DNA of 37,153 bases, taken from Collinsella aerofaciens. GTDB taxonomy: Bacteria; Actinomycetota; Coriobacteriia; Coriobacteriales; Coriobacteriaceae. The notes under the pieces were generated by a model, which made no database searches, was not told the DNA's origin, and saw only the letters and a program-made list of their open reading frames with translations. This document shows, one piece after another, positions 7,745 to 16,540 of this stretch (positions are counted from its first letter, which is position 1; every line of letters begins with the position of its first letter). The translations under genes and the position numbers were made by a program. The stretch is from contig NZ_WQPK01000020.1 of NCBI RefSeq assembly GCF_018785265.1, positions 1 to 37,153 on the forward strand, in the 5' to 3' direction.

Positions 7745-7780
7745 AAAAAGACCGCCGGCGCGGGGGCGGCGCCAGCGGTC
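7745..7780 (-). terminator. terminator of the 96-aa gene
   Basis: On the minus strand GACCGCTGGCGC pairs with GCGCCGGCGGTC with one mismatch, followed by TTTTTTG. It lies about 27 bp after the stop codon of the small gene. Confidence 0.85.
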
Positions 7781-7806
7781 ACGTGAAAATCGGGTTTTAT
7801 TGCCTG

Positions 7807-8097
7807 TTAAGCGGCGACGGCCTCATAGACCGTAGCACCCGAGAAGCTGTCATGCAGGCTTTTGCCGGCAATCCACGGCAGCTCGACGACCTCGCAGACC
7901 GTGTTGACCAGCTCGGAGCAGTCAGTAAAGTGGCCCTTGTCGTTGAGGGCCTCGCAATCCTGAACACGCCAATAGCCATCGGTGTGCGTGATGTAGTACT
8001 CGTGATCGTTGATCGACACGAAAGCGCGCGTCTTGGAACGCAGCAGCTTCAGAAATCCTTCGAAATCGGTCTCGACGACATCTCCAGCCTGGAACAT
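7807..8097 (-). CDS. hypothetical protein, 96 aa
   Basis: I do not recognise a named family. The protein starts MFQAGDVVETDFEGF, is acidic, has three cysteines (C45, C58 and C67 by my count) and no membrane segment or signal, so it should be a small soluble cytosolic protein. The ATG at 8097 is chosen for its GGAGG 7 nt upstream; the longer frame to 8133 runs through that ribosome site. The gene stands alone with its own strong terminator and a 294-bp upstream region shared divergently with the nitroreductase gene. This argues that it is a genuine expressed gene. Confidence 0.75.
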   Translation of the reverse strand: MFQAGDVVETDFEGFLKLLRSKTRAFVSINDHEYYITHTDGYWRVQDCEALNDKGHFTDCSELVNTVCEVVELPWIAGKSLHDSFSGATVYEAVAA

Positions 8098-8224
8098 GAT
8101 GTTACCTCCTGGCCCGGCGCCACCACGGCGCATTGATAAACGTTGGTGCTCCTTTAGTAAAACCTTTATCAGAGGTTATGCGTTCGTCATTTAGGCAAGT
8201 GGTAAAAAACCGCAGGGTAGACGG

Positions 8225-8237
8225 GATAAAACGTTTA
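8225..8237. promoter_or_regulatory. LacI-type palindrome
   Basis: GATAAAACGTTTA contains the perfect palindrome AAACGTTT (8229-8236). The 12-mer GATAAAACGTTT is identical to 1607-1618 upstream of ilvE. It lies between the divergent 96-aa and nitroreductase genes. The rest of the 294-bp interval shows no clear promoter. Confidence 0.35.
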
Positions 8238-8391
8238 ACCATCCCATTTGTTTGTCACATTCTGAAGGTACTTTTATGCAAACCTACTTTCCCAATTGGA
8301 ATCTATCCTTTTGGCCGGGCAATTGACCGTCTATCGTTTAAGCCCGGCGGGTATGAACGGGGCATCTGCAACGCCACCGCAAGGAGACACC

Positions 8392-8913
8392 ATGGAGACT
8401 ATCGAAGCACTCATTCACCGCCGCAGCTGCCGCAACTACAGCGATCGTCCCGTCGAGGCCGAAAAGCTTGCACGTATTATCGAAGCCGGCCAATATGCAC
8501 CGAGCGGCATGGGCCGTCAGCCGGTGACGTTTGTCGCCGTCACTGACCCCGCGACCGTCGAGCGTCTCTCACAGCTCAACGCCCAGGTCATGGGCAGCAA
8601 CAGCGACCCCTTCTATGGCGCCAAGACCGTTGTGGTGGTGCTGGTTGACCGCAGCGTGCCCACACATCTGGAAGACGGCTCGCTCGCCATGGGCAACTTG
8701 CTCAACGCCGCCTATGCACTGGGTGTCGATTCGTGCTGGATTCACCGCGCGCATGAGGTCTTTGACTCGCCCGAGGGCCTGGAGCTGCTGGCCAGCTGGG
8801 GCCTGCCCGCCAACGGCAGCCTGCGCGGTGTCGGTAACTGCATTCTTGGCTACGCCGAGGACACGCTGCCCGAGGCAAAGCCGCGCCGCGACAACGTGGT
8901 GTACGTTAGGTAG
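8392..8913 (+). CDS. nitroreductase family protein
   Basis: A 173-aa FMN-dependent oxidoreductase of the nitroreductase superfamily, which uses NAD(P)H to reduce nitro groups, quinones or other acceptors in the cytosol. Seen: the N-terminal RRSCRNYSDRPV motif that binds the FMN phosphate, YAPSGMGRQP at about residues 40-49, and the GVGNCILGYAED motif near the C-terminus with a final basic patch. The length suits the short one-domain members. The ATG at 8392 follows AAGGAG by 7 nt; the in-frame ATG at 8296 has no ribosome site. The physiological substrate cannot be predicted. Confidence 0.92.
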   Translation: METIEALIHRRSCRNYSDRPVEAEKLARIIEAGQYAPSGMGRQPVTFVAVTDPATVERLSQLNAQVMGSNSDPFYGAKTVVVVLVDRSVPTHLEDGSLAMGNLLNAAYALGVDSCWIHRAHEVFDSPEGLELLASWGLPANGSLRGVGNCILGYAEDTLPEAKPRRDNVVYVR

Positions 8914-8931
8914 CGCAGGAGTGTCCTAAAC

Positions 8932-8966
8932 TGCCGGCAGAAAAGGAACGTCCCCTTCTGCCGGCA
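8932..8966. repeat. intergenic hairpin with GGGGAC core
   Basis: TGCCGGCAGAAAAGG (8932-8946) pairs with CCCCTTCTGCCGGCA (8952-8966) with two wobbles. The minus strand reads AAGGGGACGTTCC, close to the core of the 48-bp repeat family. It lies between the convergent nitroreductase and 191-aa genes and may act as a terminator for both, though no T-run follows. Confidence 0.6.
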
Positions 8967-8968
8967 AG

Positions 8969-9544
8969 CTATGTTGATATTTGAGTTGTCGTCGCTTCGC
9001 TTGTCTGGGCCGTCTCGGCGTCGTTACCTTGCTCGCCTTCGTCCTTTTGAGCATCTGCGATGGTGGAGGCCGCCGCAACGATACCACGCTGGGGCGCGAC
9101 GCCCGTCTGGGTCTGAGCGCCCTCGATAACTTCTGTACCTGCATGCGCGAGCTCGGGCGATTTAAACACCGCGTCCAAGTTGGCGCCACCGCCGGCGTAG
9201 CCAAGCGCGGCGAGTGCGATGACGATCACTACAACGATGACCGCGATCGGAACATAACGATGCCAACCAGCCGGGTTGAGCCCGCTGCGGCGAGCCGCCC
9301 CGCGGCTGATGTAACCGAGCGTGCCGTCGTGCTTGAGCTTTGAGCCCACCACGCGCTTGCGGCCCCACAGCGACGACTCGGCCTGCATGGCCAAGCGAGC
9401 GCTTGCCGATGGATAGCCATATTTAGTGCGTTTGAACGAGCCATCAAACCCCGAGGCGTGTTTGCCCCACGTCACCGATGTCGTGCGCCGGTTAACCGGC
9501 GCGGCGCTCCGCCTTCTGCGGCTCGGTTTTGAAGTCTCAGCCAT
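8969..9544 (-). CDS. hypothetical single-pass membrane protein
   Basis: A 191-aa protein of unknown function. The N-terminal half (residues 1-95) is rich in Arg, Lys and Ser (RRRRSAAPVNRRTTS). One strong membrane segment follows at about 99-119 (YVPIAVIVVVIVIALAALGY), then an Ala/Thr/Gln-rich, acidic tail that looks disordered. The charge bias predicts the basic part inside the cell and the tail outside. The ATG at 9544 has GAGGG upstream. It lies 84 bp behind the degenerate regulator gene on the same strand, with a TACAGT that could be its own -10 box. Confidence 0.7.
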   Translation of the reverse strand: MAETSKPSRRRRSAAPVNRRTTSVTWGKHASGFDGSFKRTKYGYPSASARLAMQAESSLWGRKRVVGSKLKHDGTLGYISRGAARRSGLNPAGWHRYVPIAVIVVVIVIALAALGYAGGGANLDAVFKSPELAHAGTEVIEGAQTQTGVAPQRGIVAAASTIADAQKDEGEQGNDAETAQTSEATTTQIST

Positions 9545-9628
9545 TTGCCCTCGCACGCCGTAACCAAATCGAAACAATAACGCTTTGGACTGTAGCACAC
9601 GCGTCGCGCGCGGTCACGGGCGCCTCGC

Positions 9629-10846
9629 TCAACGGTCATCGTCCTTCAGCAAGCGCCACAGCGTTGTACGGCTTATGCCCAGCACCTCCGCCGCACGGGT
9701 TCGGTTGCCGTGGAGATGATCTACAACCAAATGCGCGATATCTCGCTCGGTATCGGCCAGCGGTCGCAGGATATACAGGTCACTTTCGAGCGTCGGGGCG
9801 CCAAAGGTTGCGGTCTTAATCACGTCCTCTTGGGCGAGCACTTCCTCCGCCACAGCGCGGTCCACCGTGCCCGCCCCCACCAATATATACAGTCGTTCCG
9901 AGACCTCGCGGAGCTGCAGATAGTTGCGCGGCCAGCGGTAAGCATCGAGCGTCTTCGTCGCCGCGGCAGACAGCGTGGGCGTTGCCGTCCCAAATACATC
10001 AGCGAGATATTCCAAATAGCGCGCGACCTTCGTCGACGCGGCCCCCTGCTCGACGATTGCCGGCGCCACGCTCACCGCACAGGCGAAGCGTTCGGTCACA
10101 AAGGCGGCTTGATCACTTTCGCTACCGCCCGGCATGTCATTCGCCGTCAGCACCACATGGCAGCGCGTCGCCAACGCGGTGTCAGCCATCGTGGAGACCA
10201 GCTCGCGGAGGCGCTGGGGGCCAACCGCATTCCAGCCCTCAATGCAAAGGGTCAGCCCCGTTTGGAACAGCGGCGATTCGGAGCTTTTGAGCACATGGCG
10301 CCAACCGCGATCGGTGAGTTCATCGAGCGCGACGGAAACAAAGGGCTGATCGACAAAAGGGCCATCCAGATAGAGGCGCTTGGCAATCTCGACCTGACCC
10401 GCTCCCAGCTCGCCCTCGAGCATAAGGGGCACGCCGCGCGCATAGCTCTCGGTAACCGGTACAGCCACCGAGGCCGCCCCCTCAACGATGCCGTACGCGC
10501 TCGATTCATAGCGGACCTCAACTTCGTCGGCGTTGAGCCACTCGATGCCCGCATGCGCCGCGGCACCGCGCACCTCGCGGACCACAACGACCCAAAGCCT
10601 CCCGCCCTCTTTGTCGGTGGGGCGAACGGTCAGGCTCAGGCGCGTACCCTCACGCCCCATAACCAGACGCGCGCCGTCTCCTATACGGTCGAGACGCTCA
10701 GCGACAAAAGCCGCCACATCCCGCTCAAGCGCCGCGTCATTCATGGTCGAGATCGCGACGTCCCCACGCGCATCGATTGCCAATGCCGAGGCCCCGGCAG
10801 CAGCTAGGGCATCGGTCAAGATGTTCAGCTTGGCATTGCTATCCAT
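9629..10846 (-). CDS. NtrC/Fis-like regulator with degenerate AAA+ domain
   Basis: A 405-aa protein in three parts: an N-terminal PAS-like region (residues 1-100), a central region shaped like a sigma-54 activator AAA+ domain (about 130-325), and a C-terminal Fis-type helix-turn-helix (GNRTRAAEVLGISRTTLWRLL). The ATPase motifs are eroded. The Walker A position reads GELGAGQVE with Gln for the essential Lys, the Walker B position reads LTLCIEG instead of a hydrophobic-DE motif, and the GAFTGA loop is missing. It therefore should bind DNA but not remodel sigma-54 polymerase. It lies downstream of the YeiH-type gene on the same strand. ATG 10846 has GGGG upstream. Confidence 0.8.
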   Translation of the reverse strand: MDSNAKLNILTDALAAAGASALAIDARGDVAISTMNDAALERDVAAFVAERLDRIGDGARLVMGREGTRLSLTVRPTDKEGGRLWVVVVREVRGAAAHAGIEWLNADEVEVRYESSAYGIVEGAASVAVPVTESYARGVPLMLEGELGAGQVEIAKRLYLDGPFVDQPFVSVALDELTDRGWRHVLKSSESPLFQTGLTLCIEGWNAVGPQRLRELVSTMADTALATRCHVVLTANDMPGGSESDQAAFVTERFACAVSVAPAIVEQGAASTKVARYLEYLADVFGTATPTLSAAATKTLDAYRWPRNYLQLREVSERLYILVGAGTVDRAVAEEVLAQEDVIKTATFGAPTLESDLYILRPLADTERDIAHLVVDHLHGNRTRAAEVLGISRTTLWRLLKDDDR

Positions 10847-10971
10847 GATTTGCCCCTGTCCGCGGCGACGTGCAACCGCCGACGGTCGCACGACCGAGTG
10901 TTTCAAAATTGAACGATATTGCTCACCAAACACTATAGGGCAGAAAGCGCCGTCCTGCGAGTATAGGTGTT

Positions 10972-11053
10972 GCCCCGCATCGCCATCCTGGCGGGGCGAT
11001 AAGAGCTCTTCGGGACTTATAAACCTGCGGACAAGCCATACCCGCAAGAGCTC
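10972..11053. other. two stem-loops between the exporter and regulator genes
   Basis: The 266-bp gap between the YeiH-type gene and the regulator holds GCCCCGC (10972-10978) pairing with GCGGGGC (10991-10997), and GAGCTCTTCGGG (11003-11014) pairing imperfectly with CCCGCAAGAGCTC (11041-11053). They may terminate or attenuate transcription between the two genes. TATAGT on the minus strand (10932-10937) is a possible -10 box for the regulator. Confidence 0.5.
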
Positions 11054-11112
11054 CTATCGCTCCACCGAAGGCTTGCGCTCACCGGCAGCCAGCACGCGAA
11101 TAAGCTACTTCT

Positions 11113-12147
11113 CTACCAGATTCCCAGCACGTGCTGCATTCCCAAACTCATGCACGCAATGCCAATCCAGCAGCAAAAGCCCAACGCGATGGGCTTGCCG
11201 CCCTTTTTGACCAGCTCGACGATATCGGTATTAAAACCAATAGCCGCCATGGCCATCACAATAAAGAACTTCGACAGCTCCTTGATGGGCGCCGTGATGG
11301 ACGCGGGAAGCTGAAGCACCGTGGTGATCACGCTCGCCAGCACAAAGAACAGCACAAACATGGGAAACGCACGTTTAAGCGAGAACGTGCTTTTGGCGTC
11401 ACCGCCGGCCTTGCGTGCCAGATGCATCTGCCAGCATGCGAGGACCAGCGTGATGGGAATAATGGCCAGCGTCCTGGTGAGCTTGACCACTGTGGCGCTC
11501 TCGAGCACATTGGCGCCGGGATGCATGCTGTCCCAGGCGCTCGCCGCAGCCGTTACCGACGAGGTGTCGTTGATGGCGGTGCCGGCAAACAGGCCAAAGC
11601 CCTCGTTGGTCAGCCCGAGCATGCCGCCGAGCGTCGGAAACACGAGCGCCGCGATAACGTTAAACAGGAAGATGACCGAAATGGCCTGGGCAATCTCGCG
11701 ATCGTCGGCATCGATGACGGGCGCGGTCGCAGCGATGGCCGAACCGCCGCAAATCGACGAACCCACACCCACAAGCGTCGCGATCTTACCCGGTACGTTC
11801 ATGACGCGGCAGAGCACAAAGGCGATGACAAGCGAGGTCGAGATTGTCGCCACGATAATCGGCAGCGACTGGGCGCCCTTGGACAGAATCTGGGAGAGGT
11901 TCATGCCAAAGCCAAGCAGGATAACCGCGTACTGCAAGACTTTTTTGGACGTATAGGTGACGCCGGCGGCGAGCTGTTCGCGACGATTCTTGGGAAAGAC
12001 GAGCGCCAGGACCATGCCAAAGAGGATGGCGAATACCGGACCGCCGACCACCTCAACCTGTTTGCCGAGCAACGTCGCGGGAATGGCGATGATCAGGCAG
12101 AACAAGACGCCTTTCCAGCGCTCGCGTACGATATTTGCCAGTTGCAT
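11113..12147 (-). CDS. YeiH/UPF0324 family putative exporter
   Basis: A 344-aa integral membrane protein with about ten hydrophobic segments. The family motifs GVGSSICGGSAIAATAPVI (about residues 126-144) and GTAINDTSSVTAA (about 190-202) identify the YeiH/UPF0324 group, often annotated as putative sulfate exporters; the true substrate is unproven for most members. The ATG at 12147 has GAAGGAA about 8 nt upstream. It is divergent from a GntR-type regulator (163-bp gap) and followed by a Fis-type regulator gene, so two candidate regulators flank it. The first helix starts directly, with no signal peptide. Confidence 0.88.
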   Translation of the reverse strand: MQLANIVRERWKGVLFCLIIAIPATLLGKQVEVVGGPVFAILFGMVLALVFPKNRREQLAAGVTYTSKKVLQYAVILLGFGMNLSQILSKGAQSLPIIVATISTSLVIAFVLCRVMNVPGKIATLVGVGSSICGGSAIAATAPVIDADDREIAQAISVIFLFNVIAALVFPTLGGMLGLTNEGFGLFAGTAINDTSSVTAAASAWDSMHPGANVLESATVVKLTRTLAIIPITLVLACWQMHLARKAGGDAKSTFSLKRAFPMFVLFFVLASVITTVLQLPASITAPIKELSKFFIVMAMAAIGFNTDIVELVKKGGKPIALGFCCWIGIACMSLGMQHVLGIW

Positions 12148-12310
12148 ATGGGATTCCTTCTTTCTATTTCACGTTTGCGACGGCTTATGATACGGCAACA
12201 TTGAGCACAGCCTTGCGCAAACACAGACTAAGATGCCGCGATAGTTCTCAGGCAACAGCCGAATTACCCACCGCGGAGAGCTGATTCGCGGCATAATTAA
12301 CAACTGACAT

Positions 12311-13042
12311 ATGAGTTTGATAGAACAGTTGCGAGGCGCTATGGAAGAATCGATGCACGTCGGCGAGCAGGAAGCGAGCCTACAGGACCAGTCCTACCAC
12401 ACCATTCGACGCAAAATCGTCTACCTGGACTACAAGCCGGGCGAAAAGCTGGGCGTCAAGCAACTTTGCGACGACCTAGATATGGGGCGCACGCCCGTGC
12501 GCGAGGCTTTGGTTCGCTTGGCGCAGGAAGGCCTGGTGCGCACCGTGCCCCAGAGCGGCACCTACGTCTCGCCCATCAACCTCACCCTTGCTGAGAGTGC
12601 CTGTTACATCCGCGAGCATCTGGAAAAGCAGGTGATCGTGGAGTGCTGTGCGCGCGCCACGTCGGCCGGCATCGAGCAGCTCGACCGCGCCATCGTGCTG
12701 CAGGAAAAGGCCATGGCCGAAGAGGATCGCATCGGCTTCTTTTTGAGCGACAACCTCATGCATCACATGATTTTTAGCATCGCATGTCGCAGCACCGTGT
12801 GGTCGTGGCTCGAAGAGACCAATGCCGACCTGGAGCGCTTCCGCTGGCTGCGCGCCGCCACACAGGTTCTCGACAATCAGGACATCGTGAACGAGCACAA
12901 GCAGATTCGCCGCGCTATCGCCGGTCGCGACCCCATCGAAGCGAGCTTTTTGGTCAGCAAGCACCTGCACATGATGTTCCGCAACCAAACCGAAGTTCTG
13001 GACCAGTTCCCCGAGTACTTCGAGACCAGCAAGCTCCGCTAA
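12311..13042 (+). CDS. GntR/FadR-type transcriptional regulator
   Basis: A 243-aa regulator with an N-terminal winged helix (residues about 25-92, including LGVKQLCDDLDMGRTPVREA and the wing PQSGTYVSP) and a C-terminal all-helical FCD ligand domain. The domain holds histidines in LMHHMIF, NEHKQI and KHLHMMF that usually coordinate a metal and a carboxylate effector. It is divergent from the YeiH-type exporter and is its most likely regulator, by position only. The start at 12311 lacks a good ribosome site; CATAAT at about 12291-12296 would give a transcript starting close to the ATG, so a leaderless start is possible. ATG 12341 after GAGGCGCT is an alternative. Confidence 0.88.
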   Translation: MSLIEQLRGAMEESMHVGEQEASLQDQSYHTIRRKIVYLDYKPGEKLGVKQLCDDLDMGRTPVREALVRLAQEGLVRTVPQSGTYVSPINLTLAESACYIREHLEKQVIVECCARATSAGIEQLDRAIVLQEKAMAEEDRIGFFLSDNLMHHMIFSIACRSTVWSWLEETNADLERFRWLRAATQVLDNQDIVNEHKQIRRAIAGRDPIEASFLVSKHLHMMFRNQTEVLDQFPEYFETSKLR

Positions 13043-13090
13043 CCTACCAAAAAGGGACAGGTTCATTTTGGCAGGTTTTATCTGGTCAAA
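13043..13090 (+). repeat. 48-bp palindromic repeat, copy 1
   Basis: Starts at the base after the TAA stop of the GntR gene. AACCTACCAAAA pairs imperfectly with TTTTGGCAGGTT around the core AGGGACAGGTTCA, and the segment TTTTATCTGGTCAAA follows. It matches copies at 15216, 18244 and 20331 almost throughout. Confidence 0.85.
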
Positions 13091-13096
13091 TGCAAC

Positions 13097-13130
13097 AAGG
13101 CCCGGCTCCGCTGCAACGGAGCCGGGCCTT
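13097..13130. terminator. bidirectional terminator, GntR gene and glmS
   Basis: A perfect 14-bp stem pairs 13097-13110 with 13117-13130 around a 6-nt loop. T-rich tails follow on both strands (TTAGTTGTT on plus, TTGTTGC on minus). It separates the convergent GntR and glmS genes. Confidence 0.85.
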
Positions 13131-13154
13131 AGTTGTTAGGATGACGGAACTCGA

Positions 13155-15002
<1,848 letters not shown>

Positions 15003-15076
15003 AGGATAAATCCCTTCGTCCGCTTGACTGCAAAACGTCCACGCACAGGGGGCGCTGAGACGCATAACGTTCGAGT

Positions 15077-15082
15077 ATTGTA
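15077..15082 (-). promoter_or_regulatory. glmS -10 box
   Basis: TACAAT on the minus strand, 75 bp before the glmS start codon. The -35 position at 17 bp (complement of 15100-15105) falls inside the first half-site of the operator-like cluster and is itself weak, which suits regulated expression. Confidence 0.5.
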
Positions 15083-15100
15083 CTCACGCAAACGCAAGCT

Positions 15101-15136
15101 GATATACCAGAAGTGGTATCTCAACTTAGATACCAC
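15101..15136. promoter_or_regulatory. three-half-site operator cluster before glmS
   Basis: GATATACCA (15101-15109), GTGGTATCT (15113-15121) and AGATACCAC (15128-15136). The last two form a perfect 9-bp inverted repeat with a 6-nt spacer; the first two form a second, imperfect one sharing the middle half-site. Two dimers could bind alternatively. Confidence 0.6.
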
Positions 15137-15164
15137 CCGATGCACACACGTCCAGCCGGTCCAA

Positions 15165-15199
15165 ACCACCACAATGGGGACAGGCACCTTCGTGGTGGT
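15165..15199. repeat. hairpin with GGGGACAGG core in another stem
   Basis: ACCACCAC (15165-15172) and GTGGTGGT (15192-15199) form a perfect 8-bp stem around AATGGGGACAGGCACCTTC. The GGGGACAGG core is shared with the 48-bp repeat, a copy of which starts only 17 bp further on in the opposite orientation. Confidence 0.6.
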
Positions 15200-15215
15200 C
15201 GCGCTGGCAACGGCG

Positions 15216-15262
15216 TTTCCCCAGATAAAACCTGCCAAAATAAACCTGTCCCTTTTTGGTAG
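15216..15262 (-). repeat. 48-bp palindromic repeat, copy 2 (inverted)
   Basis: The minus strand reads CTACCAAAAAGGGACAGG, then TTTATTTTGGCAGG, then TTTTATCTGGGGAAA. This is the same unit as 13043-13090. It ends 11 bp before the TACAAT box of the LacI-type gene, so it occupies that promoter's -35 region. Confidence 0.85.
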
Positions 15263-15273
15263 ATTTGGGATGC

Positions 15274-15279
15274 TACAAT
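15274..15279 (+). promoter_or_regulatory. -10 box of the LacI-type gene
   Basis: TACAAT, 35 bp before the start codon. The -35 position falls inside the inverted copy of the 48-bp repeat (TTTTTG at 15253-15258 with a 15-bp spacer is the nearest match). Confidence 0.45.
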
Positions 15280-15314
15280 CTGGCTTGTACTTGAAACGCA
15301 TCAAAGGGGCCGCT

Positions 15315-16427
15315 ATGGCAAAGGTAAAAATCAGCGACGTCGCGCGCGAGGCCGGGGTTTCGTTGGGCACGGTTTCCAACGCGCTCAACCACCCCGAAAA
15401 GCTGCGCCCCGAGACCCTCAAGCTCATCAACGAGACCATCAATCGCCTTGGCTACCTGCCCAACCAAAGCGCCCGTCAGCTCGCGGGCGGCGCCACCAAG
15501 TCCTTTGGCCTGGTGCTCCCCCGTCTCGATCACGGCTTTTCGCTCCAAATCGCCAGCGGCGCCCACAACGAGGCCCGCAAGCACGGCTACGACTTGCTCA
15601 TCGCCAACGCCGATAACGACGATATTCTCGAGGACCATTACCTGCGCTACTTTATGGGCACGCAGATGTCCGGCGTCATGGTTCAGCCCATGGCGTCCCC
15701 CGACTGGCATCCGGCCATGACTAAAATGCCCGTGCCGATCGTCCATCTGGACATCCACTGTTCCGAGCCCGGCTACTACGTAGCGGCCGACAACGAGGCC
15801 CAAGGTCGCATCATTGCCGAGCTCGCCATCGCCCGCGGCGCACACCATATTGTCGTCGTCGGCCGAGCAGCATTTATGCAGCTCATCCTACGCGTGCTTG
15901 GCATTCACAAGGCCCTCGCCCTGCACCCCGATATCAAGATCGAAGTCATCGACGCTGGCGAATGGAATACCGCTGCCGACGGCTACGGCATCGGTGCCCA
16001 AATCGCCGAGCGCCCCGCGAACGAACGCCCCGATTTTGTCGTCGGCCTGACCGACGTGTTGGCCTCGGGCGTTATCTCGGCGCTGGTCGACAAGGGCATC
16101 TCTGTCCCCGGGCAAGTACGCGTAGCAGGCTGCGATGGCAACCCGCTCGCTTGGAGTGGATCGGTCCCGCTCACTACGGTAGCGCCCCCGGGCTACGAGA
16201 TTGGCCGCAAGGGCGTTCAATTGCTCATGGAGCAAATCGAGAACAAGGCCCCAGCAAAGACCAAGCATATCCGCGTCGGCTCTACAGCGCGCACCGTCAC
16301 CGCAGTCACCGCCGCCGAGGACATCAACCGCCAAGAACTGGTACGTCCGTTCCTGCTGGAACGCGCCAGCACCCAGGCAAGCAGCCAGAGCGACGCCACG
16401 GCCATCAACCTCGGTGCGTATCTATAG
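15315..16427 (+). CDS. LacI family transcriptional regulator
   Basis: A 370-aa regulator. The N-terminal helix-turn-helix and hinge (residues 1-60) read ISDVAREAGVSLGTVSNALN and GYLPNQSARQLAGG, both diagnostic for LacI/GalR. A periplasmic-binding-protein-like sugar domain follows (about 62-340), with VAADNEAQGR and RVAGCDGNPLAWS in the expected places, and a tail of about 30 residues ends the protein. ATG 15315 follows AAGGGG by 6 nt. The frame is open far upstream across glmS antisense DNA, but that part has no family similarity. It is divergent from glmS, so amino-sugar control is possible but unproven. Confidence 0.93.
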   Translation: MAKVKISDVAREAGVSLGTVSNALNHPEKLRPETLKLINETINRLGYLPNQSARQLAGGATKSFGLVLPRLDHGFSLQIASGAHNEARKHGYDLLIANADNDDILEDHYLRYFMGTQMSGVMVQPMASPDWHPAMTKMPVPIVHLDIHCSEPGYYVAADNEAQGRIIAELAIARGAHHIVVVGRAAFMQLILRVLGIHKALALHPDIKIEVIDAGEWNTAADGYGIGAQIAERPANERPDFVVGLTDVLASGVISALVDKGISVPGQVRVAGCDGNPLAWSGSVPLTTVAPPGYEIGRKGVQLLMEQIENKAPAKTKHIRVGSTARTVTAVTAAEDINRQELVRPFLLERASTQASSQSDATAINLGAYL

Positions 16428-16460
16428 CACGCCCGCAAGTATGCTAAGTCGCCGCTCAAG

Positions 16461-16494
16461 CAAAAGAGGCCCGACCATTGCCGGACCCCTTTTG
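16461..16494. terminator. bidirectional terminator, LacI gene and HAD gene
   Basis: A 13-bp stem with three wobbles on the minus strand (AAAAGGGGTCCGG against the TCGGGCCTCTTTT side) is followed by GCTTG. The plus strand forms a weaker stem ending CCCCTTTTGTTT. It lies between convergent genes. Confidence 0.65.
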
Positions 16495-16540
16495 TTTAAG
16501 CGCAAACGTAAGCAATTGCTCGTTTCAACGCCGCAATTGT

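Noticed and set aside
15003-15060. A glmS ribozyme/riboswitch in the glmS leader
   Set aside because: The leader is only about 70 nt after the -10 box and I see no ribozyme core; the class is mainly known from Firmicutes.
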